The notes under the pieces: model-generated
Database searches by the model: none
The model's input: the letters and a program-made list of their open reading frames with translations, nothing else
Told to the model about the DNA's origin: nothing
Made by a program: the position numbers and the translations under genes
NCBI GenBank assembly: GCA_964527385.1
Contig: CAZGPZ010000038.1
Span: 1 to 9,822, forward strand
Length of the DNA: 9,822 nucleotides
DNA from: JANWHZ01 sp964527385
GTDB taxonomy: Bacteria > Patescibacteriota > Saccharimonadia > Saccharimonadales > UBA4665
Direction: 5' to 3'
In this document: positions 1-7,199 of the stretch, in pieces
Layout: every line of letters begins with the position of its first letter
Position numbering within the stretch: the first letter of the stretch is position 1

Positions 1-623
1 CCTTCTGATTCCAGTAGGCTCTTGATACCGCTCACCTTGACGTAAACGTCAGGGCTGGTATCGCTCTTGCCTTTCACGCTGAGGAGGTCAGCAGTCGCTT
101 TTTCGCCGAGGACATCGAGTTTCAGGCTAGCCGTGGCATTCGCGTCTTTGTCATACGAGCCGGTTGCTGTCATATCAAAGCTGCCGCTCGGGCTTTTCAC
201 CTTGAGCGAACCGTCAAACGCATCGCTTTTATAATTCATTTTGTCGGCGGAAATGGCATAGTTAACCAGCGTGTCTTGGGCTTTGCCCGAATTAGCGAGG
301 CTAGCGCTGTATACGTTCGCCGGCATATTCGGCCAATACAGCCCGAAAAACCACGCTGCCGCTGCTAAGATAACCACGAGAATGGCAATACCGATCAATC
401 GGACCGAGCGCTTTTTGTACCATTTCCGCTTGGACCCGCCATGATCCGCGACGAATACCGTCGGGGTGGTGCCCGACATAGGCATATCAGGCGAAGGTAC
501 GGCTCCGCTTGGCGGCGGCGTAGTTGCCACTGGCGAGGCAGAGGTATCTGGGTTCGGAGGCGTTGGCGTATCTGTTTGCTGTGGCATAGAAGCAGGTTCT
601 GGCGCGTTGGCGTCGTCGTTCAT
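1..623 (-). CDS. Membrane-anchored extracytoplasmic protein, Pro/Thr-rich N-terminus (3' part beyond window)
   Basis: The reading frame is open from the ATG at 621-623 to the window edge, giving 207 codons with no stop, so the C-terminus is missing. Residues 1-57 are rich in Pro, Thr, Ala and Ser and look disordered. A basic patch (KRKWYKKR, about 65-72) is followed by one hydrophobic segment (about 75-95). By the positive-inside rule this puts the N-terminus in the cytoplasm and the rest outside. Residues 100-207 look like a beta-rich exported domain (short alternating strands, Asp/Ser/Thr/Lys-rich, no cysteines). The start is supported by a GAGGG ribosome site 7 nt upstream and a promoter at 655-683. 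It lies 64 nt after alr but has its own promoter. The family is not recognised; the layout resembles the protein at 6266-7177. Function is unknown; a role at the cell surface is inferred. Confidence 0.8.
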   Translation of the reverse strand, partial: MNDDANAPEPASMPQQTDTPTPPNPDTSASPVATTPPPSGAVPSPDMPMSGTTPTVFVADHGGSKRKWYKKRSVRLIGIAILVVILAAAAWFFGLYWPNMPANVYSASLANSGKAQDTLVNYAISADKMNYKSDAFDGSLKVKSPSGSFDMTATGSYDKDANATASLKLDVLGEKATADLLSVKGKSDTSPDVYVKVSGIKSLLESE

Positions 624-654
624 GGCATTACCCTCGTTTATTCATCTTGGCTTC

Positions 655-683
655 AGTATATGATGCTATTGCTTGCCGCACAA
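655..683 (-). promoter_or_regulatory. Promoter of the membrane-anchored protein gene
   Basis: On the minus strand a TTGTGC -35 box (678-683) and a TATACT -10 box (655-660) are separated by exactly 17 nt. Transcription should start near 648, leaving a leader of about 25 nt that carries the GAGGG ribosome site at 631-635. This suggests the downstream gene can be expressed independently of alr. No terminator hairpin is visible between alr and this gene, so readthrough is also possible. Confidence 0.6.
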
Positions 684-687
684 CCCA

Positions 688-1857
688 CTAGCGAGAGACT
701 ACCACCCTCCTAGTACTGCTGGAAAGCGCAGTCAAGGTGCCGTATGGGAACAGTTTGTGTTGGGACGCCAAGACCGCGATTGAGTTCGGGGCGTCTTTAT
801 CGGCGCTGATGACAGTCACTTCGTCGCCAACTCCAAGCTTGGAGCCAGCTAGGCTGATCATGGTGTGGTTCATGCACACACGTCCAACTATTGGCAATTC
901 CTCGGCGCCGTGCGTTACGACTCCGGCATTGCTGAGTGCCCGCGGCACGCCCTCGTAATACCCGAGCGGCAAGACGCCGATCCGCATCGGTTTTTTGGCG
1001 GTAAACGTGCCGTTATAGCTGACCCGGTCCCCTGGCTCAAGGTTGATGACCTTGATAATCGTGCTTTTTAGTTCCAATACCGGCTTGAGCCCGTCCAATT
1101 CATGAACGTGTGGGTCCTTGGCAGAAAGCGGGTTTATGCCGTACAGCCCAATACCAAGCCTTATAGCATTTGCATACCTGCTCTCTGCCTTGGTACCACC
1201 GGCTGTCTGCGCGATATGGATAAAGCGTGGGTGGAAACCTTGCGCCAATATTTGCTCCACTTGCGCGTCGAACTGCGCGGCTTGCTTGGCAGTCATGCTG
1301 TCGTCTGACTCATTGTCAGCATCCGCCAGATGCGTCATGATGCCTTCCAGCTCTAATTTCGGAAACAGCTTCAGCACTTCCAGGTATTGCTGCAGCTCGT
1401 GCGGAGCCAGCCCAAGCCGGTTCATGCCGGTGTTAAGCTCCAGGTGGACCCGCACGCGTTTATGCAAGCGCGCGAACGCTTCCAAGCCAGCGACATCCTG
1501 CACGACAAACGAACAGCGTTTTAGGTCGAGCAGCCGGACATTCTCCGGCAAAATATAGCCGAGCACCAGGATGCGGTGTTCCGACAGGCGCCGTATCTTG
1601 CCCGCCTCAAAATATCCGTCCACCGCCAGCAGTGGGCAATCGGCTTTATTGAGAATGGTTGCCATTTCACGCAGGCCATGCCCGTAGGCGTTTGATTTCA
1701 GAACGGGAACGATACCAAACGCGGGGTGTTGGGACTGTACCAGCTTGACATTATCCAGCACGGCGCCAGCCGACAGCTCTATCCGGTTCAGCGTTTTGTA
1801 CCGGCGTGCAGCGCGTGACCTGCCGCGGGCCAACCAGTACGCTTTTGCTGGCATCAT
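688..1857 (-). CDS. alr: Alanine racemase
   Basis: PLP-dependent, cytosolic interconversion of L- and D-alanine, supplying D-Ala for peptidoglycan. The 389 residues fit the family (about 360-390). The PLP lysine is K54 in KSNAYGHG. R147 in TGMNRLG and R233 in IRLGIGLYG match conserved arginines; R233 fits the one contacting the PLP ring nitrogen. The catalytic tyrosine on the other face is Y281 in VSYNGTFTA. One oddity: the usual CMDQ motif reads CMNH (C328-H331), so the conserved Asp is Asn330. There are two adjacent ATGs. The GGAGGT site (1863-1868) lies 5 nt before the first and 8 nt before the second (1852-1854), so the second is slightly favoured and would remove only one residue. It follows ddl by 13 nt, with the ribosome site in that gap, so the two are almost certainly co-transcribed. 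Confidence 0.96.
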   Translation of the reverse strand: MMPAKAYWLARGRSRAARRYKTLNRIELSAGAVLDNVKLVQSQHPAFGIVPVLKSNAYGHGLREMATILNKADCPLLAVDGYFEAGKIRRLSEHRILVLGYILPENVRLLDLKRCSFVVQDVAGLEAFARLHKRVRVHLELNTGMNRLGLAPHELQQYLEVLKLFPKLELEGIMTHLADADNESDDSMTAKQAAQFDAQVEQILAQGFHPRFIHIAQTAGGTKAESRYANAIRLGIGLYGINPLSAKDPHVHELDGLKPVLELKSTIIKVINLEPGDRVSYNGTFTAKKPMRIGVLPLGYYEGVPRALSNAGVVTHGAEELPIVGRVCMNHTMISLAGSKLGVGDEVTVISADKDAPNSIAVLASQHKLFPYGTLTALSSSTRRVVVSR

Positions 1858-1860
1858 AGA

Positions 1861-1870
1861 TTACCTCCCC
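1861..1870 (-). promoter_or_regulatory. Strong Shine-Dalgarno site for alr
   Basis: The minus strand reads GGGGAGGTAA in the 13-nt gap between the ddl stop and the alr start. It is the clearest ribosome-binding site in the window. It contrasts with the genes that begin right after a -10 box and have no such site. It suggests alr is translated from an internal position of a ddl-alr mRNA. Confidence 0.8.
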
Positions 1871-3043
1871 TTAGAACTGCTGGAGATAGTTAGTGGTGAA
1901 CGACGTGGCAAGCGAGTTGCGCGCCGCATGCCGTTCCTTGGCATAGCCGATCAACTTCTGGACGAGCTCGACATTGCTGATGCCCGATTTTGCCCAGTTA
2001 TGCGCGTACAAACCACCGGGCAAGGGGTTGATTTCATTAAAATAGACGTCTTTGGTCTTCTCGTTGATCAAGATATCAACGCGCGCAATGCCTGAGCAGC
2101 CCGCCGCTTTGAAGCCGGCAATTGCCACTCGCTCGGCCTCGTCGTATAACGGCTTCGGGAAATCTGCAGGTATCCGGCTATAGCCTTGGGCGCCTTTTGA
2201 GCCCTTGCCCGAACCGCCCTTCTTGCCACCACCGCGCAAGTACTTGGTATCAAAGTCAAAGAAATCATCGGCGTGGAACAGCGGTTCCTCCAGCTTCGCT
2301 GGAATGATTTCCGACCCGTAACCGATAATTGGCAACGTCGCTTCGCGCAAGTTAGGCACTGCCATCTCGACCAGTACGTTCGAGTCATAATGCAGCGCGA
2401 CTTCGATCGCGTTGCGCAACTCAGTTTGCGTTGACACTTTGGTCACGCCAATGCTAGAACCTAGATGCGGCGGCTTCACGAACGCCGGGTAGCCAAGCTT
2501 TTTCTCGATCTCGCCGATAATATTTTTGCCGTCCTGCTCATATTGTTCATGGCTGAAGATTACATCGGGTACCGTCTTAAGCCCAGCGCTTTTAGCGACC
2601 AGCTTTGCCAGGATTTTGTCCATGCCTACCACGCTCGATTGCATATCGCATCCGGCATACGGGACATTCGCCATATCGAGTAGTCCCATCAGCGCGCCGT
2701 CTTCGCCGTACGTGCCATGCATCGCCGGGAATACAACATCAATTTTGCGCGACGTCTTGCGACCGGCAATCCCACTTGATTTCATGAGTGTCATGCCGCC
2801 GTCAAATTGCACGCTCGCCGGATGGTTTCGTTGCATAAAGTCCTGTATTTTGCCCGATCGATACAGCGCGATATCCTTCAATTTGTCATCCCAGAACCAC
2901 TTGCCATCCTTGGCGATATAGACCACCTCGACCCGGTATTTTTTGCTCAGTTCCAGCGACTTGATAATACTCGCAATCGCGGTCACGATAGACACATCGT
3001 GCTCGGCCGACCGACCGCCGAAAATCACTGCTACAGTTTCCAT
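1871..3043 (-). CDS. ddl: D-alanine--D-alanine ligase with an extended active-site loop
   Basis: ATP-grasp enzyme joining two D-Ala for the muramyl pentapeptide, in the cytosol. The N-terminal motif FGGRSAEHDVS (8-18) carries the catalytic Glu14. Next come HGTYGEDGALMG (109-120) and the ATP-grasp lysine in FVKPPHLGSSIG (188-199, with S196/S197). R321 in ARVDI and the metal ligands E337/N339 in FNEINPLPGG complete the site. Tyr268 in FDFDTKY matches the omega-loop tyrosine of D-Ala-D-Ala ligases rather than the His of D-Ala-D-Lac (VanA-type) enzymes. At 390 residues it is longer than E. coli DdlB (306) and DdlA (364). Part of the excess is a Gly/Lys/Ser-rich insertion at about 270-287. The ATG at 3041-3043 lacks a ribosome site but lies 8 nt after a TATACT box. 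Next in the operon is alr. Confidence 0.95.
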   Translation of the reverse strand: METVAVIFGGRSAEHDVSIVTAIASIIKSLELSKKYRVEVVYIAKDGKWFWDDKLKDIALYRSGKIQDFMQRNHPASVQFDGGMTLMKSSGIAGRKTSRKIDVVFPAMHGTYGEDGALMGLLDMANVPYAGCDMQSSVVGMDKILAKLVAKSAGLKTVPDVIFSHEQYEQDGKNIIGEIEKKLGYPAFVKPPHLGSSIGVTKVSTQTELRNAIEVALHYDSNVLVEMAVPNLREATLPIIGYGSEIIPAKLEEPLFHADDFFDFDTKYLRGGGKKGGSGKGSKGAQGYSRIPADFPKPLYDEAERVAIAGFKAAGCSGIARVDILINEKTKDVYFNEINPLPGGLYAHNWAKSGISNVELVQKLIGYAKERHAARNSLATSFTTNYLQQF

Positions 3044-3057
3044 ATGTAATTAGTATA
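3044..3057 (-). promoter_or_regulatory. Candidate leaderless promoter of ddl
   Basis: A TATACT -10 box (plus-strand 3052-3057) ends 8 nt before the ddl ATG, so transcription would begin at or within one base of the start codon. No good -35 box is seen at 16-18 nt and no Shine-Dalgarno site fits in the space. This is weaker than the promoter at 9234-9269 and is called mainly because the same spacing recurs in the window. Confidence 0.4.
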
Positions 3058-3092
3058 TGCAATTACCACATACAATCACATAGGCAAGCTGC

Positions 3093-3515
3093 TTACGACT
3101 TTTCTTCGAGGGCAAGCGCGATCGCTCCAAGGGCAATACTAAACTCCTCGCGATCCCTGAAAGCAGCGAGCAATTCGTAGAAATCTGGATCGTAATTTGA
3201 AAAGACCCGTATAGTATCACTGCCATACTTCTCTACAGCGTATGCTACCTCTGTTAATACGCCTGGCGATAATCCAGTCACAAGAACCTGCCCTTTGCAG
3301 GCATCAATAAGTTGGCAGCAATACACTAATGCCTTCTCCCGGCCGACGGCCCTATTGCCTTCAAAGTGCTCATAAGGCATGGCATTAAACGGATGTATCA
3401 CGTCATAACCTTGGCTGATCAAGTCTCTCAAAACCGTTTCACGGTACGCCTCATGCCCAACACCCGCCAGGCTTGATGGTTGTGAAACATACCAAAGGCC
3501 ACGAGTTTTAGGCAT
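3093..3515 (-). CDS. Nucleoside 2-deoxyribosyltransferase / DUF4406-like small protein
   Basis: About 140 residues beginning MPKTRGLWYVSQ. The frame is open further upstream (to 3566), but the ATG at 3513-3515 is preferred because the aligned fold begins there with the first strand (LWYVSQP). It overlaps the ligase stop by 8 nt, suggesting coupled translation. The layout is that of the Rossmann-like deoxyribosyltransferase/DUF4406 group. A first strand ends in a small-residue turn, a helix leads to GYDVIHPFNAM, a strand VLVTGLSPG follows, and a glutamate sits in the helix TEVAYAVEKYG. In true deoxyribosyltransferases that Glu region is catalytic; the enzymatic role here is inference. No strong ribosome site is seen. 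Base use looks less GC-rich than its neighbours, so it may be a later insertion into the cell-wall cluster. Substrate is unknown. Confidence 0.7.
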   Translation of the reverse strand: MPKTRGLWYVSQPSSLAGVGHEAYRETVLRDLISQGYDVIHPFNAMPYEHFEGNRAVGREKALVYCCQLIDACKGQVLVTGLSPGVLTEVAYAVEKYGSDTIRVFSNYDPDFYELLAAFRDREEFSIALGAIALALEEKS

Positions 3516-4950
3516 AATTGTCGGGCCAGTCATTCTGGAGCAGGGCGATGTCACCAGCGGCGACAAATTTGTCCAGGTTGGTGTAGAACATCAGCGGGTC
3601 CGTTTCGACGATGACTTCGCCCTTGTAGCCCGCCGCTTCCAAGCCAGCCTGGATATATTTTGTCGTTGAGTTCTGCATCAACACAACGGTATTAGCACCA
3701 GAATTGGCGATCTGCCGCCCCATTTCTTTGTGAACTTGGCGAGATTCCCTGCCCTGGTCGACAAGCCCCGGCGTCACGTACAGCTTGCGTTCAGCGGGCA
3801 ATTCGCGCAGTAACGCCGTGCCGGCGCGAACGCCTTCAATATTGCCGTTATAGGTGTCATCGATAACCCAACCGCCATTCAACACATACGGTTGCATACG
3901 GTGCTCAAACGGCTTGGTCGCCGCGACGGCAGTTTGGATAGTCGTAGCGTTGATGCCAAATTCGTGCGCCAGTCCCGCAGCCAAACTGATCGGGCCAATG
4001 TTGTGCCGGCCGAGCAAACCGCTGGACAACTTCATTGCCTGCTTGCCTTTGGACAGCGTGAACGATAGGCCAGAAACAGAGACACTGATATTGCTCGCTT
4101 GCCAGCCGAGCGCGCCGGCGCTGTTGTAAGCGCTATATTCGGGTTTAATAAACTGCTGCGCCGCCAAGGACTCGCCATTGGCATAGACATGGCGCTTGTC
4201 GCCGATGAAATGCACGACGCTGAAGATATCTTTGCCTGCTGCTTCGGTGGATTTATACCGGTCCAGGTGCGCCGCCGCGACCCCAGTAATGACTGCCCGG
4301 TCCGGATGTGTCGTCCGGGCAAACTTTGCTACGTCGCCGGGCGCGCCTTCGCCGTATTCGACCAACAGAATGTCTTCGTCGCCCGAAAGCGTCCGCGCAA
4401 ATGCCGCGTGGCTTGCCGCGACATTTTTGTTGGCCGGCGTCGCTGCCACGTTTTTGCCCGCGCCAAGCACCGCAAGTAGCAGTTCTTTCATGCTCGTTTT
4501 ACCGTAACTGCCGGCAATCGCGATTTTTACCCCTTTGTGTGCCCGGAATATTTTCTCGGAAGCAATGATTTGCCGCAACTCGCGCGGACGGACAACCAAT
4601 GTCCTGCCAAGCACCAGCGGCGCGACTGCCAGGTGCGCCCAGACGATCGGGTACGACAAGACAAGCGCCAAACCAAATGCCCAGCCTCCCGGCATATCGT
4701 ATCGAAACCACCAGTAGAACAAGAGCAAGCCGACGGCAATTTGCAGCAACATGCCCGCCGATAGTGCCACAAGCAGCAACCGCGCCGCCCGTGTGCGCGC
4801 AAGTTCACGGCGGCGGATGACTTTCGAAAAGTCCTGCGTGCGCCAGTACCACGCCAGGTATGGCCCAGCACGATATTCGGTATTTTGCAGCATATACACG
4901 AGCACTATAGGGTAGCGGAGCGAATACACGCTGAACAGAGCGGAGATCAT
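3508..4950 (-). CDS. murF: Membrane-fused MurF-type Mur ligase
   Basis: Expected to add D-Ala-D-Ala to the UDP-muramyl tripeptide, forming the pentapeptide precursor at the inner face of the membrane. Of 480 residues, about 1-115 are membrane-associated: a short hydrophobic segment near 5-20, then helices at about 57-80 and 90-113. In between is an EYRAGPYLAWYWRTQDF stretch. The Mur ligase core follows: P-loop GSYGKTSMK (147-155, K151/T152), TPANKN (171-176), VEYGEGAPGD (197-206), TGVAAAHLDRY (222-232) and LGRHNIGP (313-320). The C-terminal domain has EHRMQPY (349-355) and DDTYNGNIEG (364-373), as in MurF. The usual soluble MurF N-terminal domain is absent. The start overlaps the hydrolase stop (ATGA), with GGAG 8 nt upstream. 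Adjacent alr and ddl support MurF over MurC/D/E, although exact substrate specificity is inferred. Confidence 0.85.
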   Translation of the reverse strand: MISALFSVYSLRYPIVLVYMLQNTEYRAGPYLAWYWRTQDFSKVIRRRELARTRAARLLLVALSAGMLLQIAVGLLLFYWWFRYDMPGGWAFGLALVLSYPIVWAHLAVAPLVLGRTLVVRPRELRQIIASEKIFRAHKGVKIAIAGSYGKTSMKELLLAVLGAGKNVAATPANKNVAASHAAFARTLSGDEDILLVEYGEGAPGDVAKFARTTHPDRAVITGVAAAHLDRYKSTEAAGKDIFSVVHFIGDKRHVYANGESLAAQQFIKPEYSAYNSAGALGWQASNISVSVSGLSFTLSKGKQAMKLSSGLLGRHNIGPISLAAGLAHEFGINATTIQTAVAATKPFEHRMQPYVLNGGWVIDDTYNGNIEGVRAGTALLRELPAERKLYVTPGLVDQGRESRQVHKEMGRQIANSGANTVVLMQNSTTKYIQAGLEAAGYKGEVIVETDPLMFYTNLDKFVAAGDIALLQNDWPDNYA

Positions 4951-5705
4951 TGCAAGAACTCCAGCACCGCGTTCGTGACTTCGTGCGGGCGGTCCAGGTA
5001 CACAAAATGCCCGGCGCCGGAAATAACCTCTAATGTCGAGCCGTCGATCACTTCATGGAAAAGCTCGCCATAGTGCACCGGCGTCGCCAAGTCGTCCTCG
5101 CCATAAACCAAGAGAACCGGAATGGTTATCCTTGCTGCATCTTGCCGTACATCGTCGGTCACGACTTTTTTGAACGTCTCCTGCAAATGTTCGGCTACCA
5201 GCATGTCAGAACCAATCGCATCGTAGACTCGGCGCCGGAGCTTTTGCTTGATGCCTCTCGGCAACGGTGACGCCGCCGCCTTGCCAGCCTTGACTACCAT
5301 CCGCTGTATTTTGGTCCGGGCATTATACGTCCCACGAATACCTGCCGAGGCAACGAGCACAAGCTTGTCAGCGCTGAATGTCGCCCTGCCCAATCCCCGC
5401 ACTGCAATCGCGCCGCCATTGCTATGGCCGAGCACGGCATAGACATCCTGGGCGCCAATTTTGTGTAAGAAATGCGCCACAAACCGGGAATAATCACTCA
5501 AATCCCACGCTTCCGGCGGGCTCGCCGTGCCACCGAAGCCCGGCAGGTCAGGCACAATAACCGTAAAATACTTCGACAAACTGTCTGCCAATAGCTTGAG
5601 CCCCGCAGCCCGGTCGCCCCAGCCATGCAACAGCAAGACAGTCTTGCCTTTGCCGCGCATCTCATATTGGGTCACTAACCCGTCGACCATGGCTTGCATG
5701 AGCAT
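4947..5705 (-). CDS. Alpha/beta hydrolase
   Basis: A 252-residue hydrolase of the alpha/beta fold with a full catalytic set. The oxyanion-hole motif is LLHGWG (25-30), the nucleophile elbow is GHSNGG (Ser95), the acid is Asp205 in GEDDLATP, and the histidine is His233 in GAGHFVYLDRP. A PDLPGFGG motif (52-59) is typical of the esterase/lipase-like branch. No signal peptide or membrane helix is seen, so it should be cytosolic. Substrate cannot be read from sequence. Its stop overlaps the ligase start by 4 nt, so the two are translationally coupled and the hydrolase may act on a cell-envelope intermediate (inference). Three ATGs occur near the start (residues 1, 3 and 6). A TATAAT box lies one base before the first and 7 nt before the second, which favours Met3 (5697-5699) if the message is leaderless. 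Confidence 0.9.
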   Translation of the reverse strand: MLMQAMVDGLVTQYEMRGKGKTVLLLHGWGDRAAGLKLLADSLSKYFTVIVPDLPGFGGTASPPEAWDLSDYSRFVAHFLHKIGAQDVYAVLGHSNGGAIAVRGLGRATFSADKLVLVASAGIRGTYNARTKIQRMVVKAGKAAASPLPRGIKQKLRRRVYDAIGSDMLVAEHLQETFKKVVTDDVRQDAARITIPVLLVYGEDDLATPVHYGELFHEVIDGSTLEVISGAGHFVYLDRPHEVTNAVLEFLQ

Positions 5706-5712
5706 TATTATA
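5700..5712 (-). promoter_or_regulatory. Candidate leaderless promoter of the hydrolase-murF unit
   Basis: A perfect TATAAT on the minus strand (plus-strand 5707-5712) ends 7 nt before the ATG of hydrolase residue 3. Transcription would then begin at that ATG, and the ATG of residue 1 would lie outside the mRNA. There is no Shine-Dalgarno site before any of the three possible starts. No convincing -35 box is visible at 16-18 nt. Confidence 0.45.
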
Positions 5713-5759
5713 CCGAATACAACTACTATATGCGCGCAGGATTATTAACTCCCGCCAGG

Positions 5760-6257
5760 TCACTTCTTGTTCGCGCGGCGGCGCCACAAGCCGCGCCGTT
5801 TCGGTTCTGTGGTTGCTGCCCGGGCCACGACACGTAGCTCGTTAATCGATTTGGCGCTTAACCACGCTGCCATCGCGCCAAAGCCTTCCTTGGAAATGTT
5901 GAAGGGCTGGACAGATTCGGGGTGCTCCAGGAATATAAGCATGCAGAAACGCTTGTCTTTGAAACGCTCATGGTACAATGTCAACTCTTCGGTTGGAATC
6001 CCATCGTCGCTGCCGTACGTGGACAAGATGTGGCTGATCTTCGCCGGCGTTAAATCCTCGAATTGCAGCACGTGTTCCACGCGGGCACGAACGACAACCG
6101 GGCCGCCGGCATCTTTGAAATACACCATATCGCCAGGCTGCACCATATCCATCGGTGTACGCCTATGCTTGTACCAGCGCGATTCAATGACCTTCTGCCC
6201 GCTCAACAACCGTTCAGTCATGCCCCAAGACGGCCGCATGATCGCTACGTGGTCCAT
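5760..6257 (-). CDS. ASCH-domain protein
   Basis: 165 residues. The N-terminal part matches the ASCH (PUA-like beta-barrel) pattern. It opens AIMRPSWGMTERLLSGQK (5-22), giving the conserved leucine-Ser-Gly-x-Lys turn, then ESRWYKHR (25-32). It continues PGDMVYFKDAGG (41-52) and a V-x-A-x-V strand at about 54-61. ASCH proteins are thought to bind RNA or modified nucleotides; some are nucleases or amidohydrolases acting on modified cytidines. Which applies here is not readable. The C-terminus is strongly basic (EPKRRGLWRRRANKK), consistent with nucleic-acid binding (inference). It starts 8 nt after the stop of the membrane protein gene and has no clear ribosome site of its own, so co-transcription and coupled translation are likely. 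It ends 54 nt before the hydrolase. Confidence 0.85.
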   Translation of the reverse strand: MDHVAIMRPSWGMTERLLSGQKVIESRWYKHRRTPMDMVQPGDMVYFKDAGGPVVVRARVEHVLQFEDLTPAKISHILSTYGSDDGIPTEELTLYHERFKDKRFCMLIFLEHPESVQPFNISKEGFGAMAAWLSAKSINELRVVARAATTEPKRRGLWRRRANKK

Positions 6258-6265
6258 AACCAGCT

Positions 6266-7177
6266 TTATTTTGCCGCCAGGGCAGTAATTTTGCTTTGCA
6301 GTTCGGTCGTTGTCAGCGTGGCGTGTGGCACCGTAATCGGCATTGCCAGGCCCCAGTCGCTATAGGTTTGCGAAAATCCGCTAGCACTATATGCAACCCG
6401 CGCCAGTTGGTGTGACGCCCGGTCGACTGAAACGGTTATCACGATTGGCGGCAACGTTGAATACTGGCTGGGGTCAACCGTGTCCAAATTATGAAATCCC
6501 AGGTCATGAGCGAATGCCTGCATCATCCGGATGTAGGCGCCAAGCTTCACGGAAACCGAATACGTATACACGCCGCGCCCGTTTACCGTCTCGCGCTTGG
6601 CTTTGCTGTAATCCGTCGTGAAAACTTGTTCATCCCTGTTATAGGCTAGGATGTTTTCACGCTCGCTCGCTGGCAAATTGCCGATAGGCGGCGTTGGGGC
6701 ACTAGAAATGTCAAAAAGTGTCTGGCCGAACAAACTGTTAAGCGATTGGTCAGTCTTGCCATCACTTTTTCCCCATTGATTGAGGGCAGGGCTGAAGTCG
6801 AATGGCTGCCCCTTTTTGTTCATCTGCGCAGTTCGTATCGCGACGTACCTGATATATCCAGTGTCTGGCGTGCTAATGCTTTCCGTCGTTACTTCCGCCC
6901 CGGTTTGCGTAACCGAGACAAGCCAATCAGTCGCATTCGTGGCGCCCATTTGCAGCCGTACATCCTGCTCGACATTCTGCTGTCCGCTTCCCGCGATAGC
7001 GGTACGCGTCACGCTTGTAGCAGTCAAGTTGTTTGACAGCATGTCCTCGAATGCGTGCTGCGGGCTCTGCCAGGCAAGTAGCCACCACGCCAAGCCCGCG
7101 CAAAGCAAGACGAATACACCAATGCCTGCCGTCGCGCGGCGCGGGTACAACAGTATCGTCTCTATCAGCCAATCCAT
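6266..7177 (-). CDS. Membrane-anchored extracytoplasmic protein, family not recognised
   Basis: 303 residues. A basic pair (R13/R14) precedes one hydrophobic helix (about 17-36, GVFVLLCAGLAWWLLAW). This gives an N-in single-pass or uncleaved-signal topology with about 265 residues outside the membrane. The exported part is beta-strand-rich and Thr/Ser-rich and has no cysteines, so it is not a lipoprotein with a lipobox. Near the end, YSDWGLAMPITVPHAT recalls the closing strands of LppX/LolA-like lipid-binding folds, but this is a weak impression. It shares its layout with the protein at 1-623. An extended -10 box (TGC-TACAAT) lies 7 nt upstream of the ATG and there is no ribosome site, so it may be a leaderless gene. 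The ASCH gene follows within 8 nt. Confidence 0.8.
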   Translation of the reverse strand: MDWLIETILLYPRRATAGIGVFVLLCAGLAWWLLAWQSPQHAFEDMLSNNLTATSVTRTAIAGSGQQNVEQDVRLQMGATNATDWLVSVTQTGAEVTTESISTPDTGYIRYVAIRTAQMNKKGQPFDFSPALNQWGKSDGKTDQSLNSLFGQTLFDISSAPTPPIGNLPASERENILAYNRDEQVFTTDYSKAKRETVNGRGVYTYSVSVKLGAYIRMMQAFAHDLGFHNLDTVDPSQYSTLPPIVITVSVDRASHQLARVAYSASGFSQTYSDWGLAMPITVPHATLTTTELQSKITALAAK

Positions 7178-7193
7178 ACCAGCTATTGTAGCA
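7178..7193 (-). promoter_or_regulatory. Extended -10 leaderless promoter of the membrane protein/ASCH pair
   Basis: In the 22-nt gap after the TIM-barrel gene the minus strand reads TGC-TACAAT (plus-strand 7185-7193), an extended -10 element. The ATG begins after 7 nt, matching the expected transcription start. No -35 box is seen at the usual distance, which extended -10 promoters can do without. Confidence 0.5.
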
Positions 7194-7199
7194 GCTACG

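Noticed and set aside
441..713. Arg-rich plus-strand frames over the first gene
   Set aside because: They are antisense shadows with composition driven by GC-rich codons of the minus-strand gene.
2183..2236. Frameshift or assembly error as the cause of the Gly/Lys-rich stretch in Ddl
   Set aside because: Reading frame and conserved motifs continue unbroken on both sides, so an in-frame insertion is the simpler reading.
2068..2388. 106-residue minus-strand frame inside ddl
   Set aside because: It is in another frame of ddl on the same strand; all conserved ATP-grasp motifs are in the longer frame. No frameshift is needed to explain ddl.
3516..3566. Longer N-terminus for the deoxyribosyltransferase-like protein (17 extra residues)
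   Set aside because: The extra residues (MSPLVTSPCSRM and so on) lie wholly within the ligase gene and precede the first strand of the fold; the ATG at 3513-3515 is the natural start.
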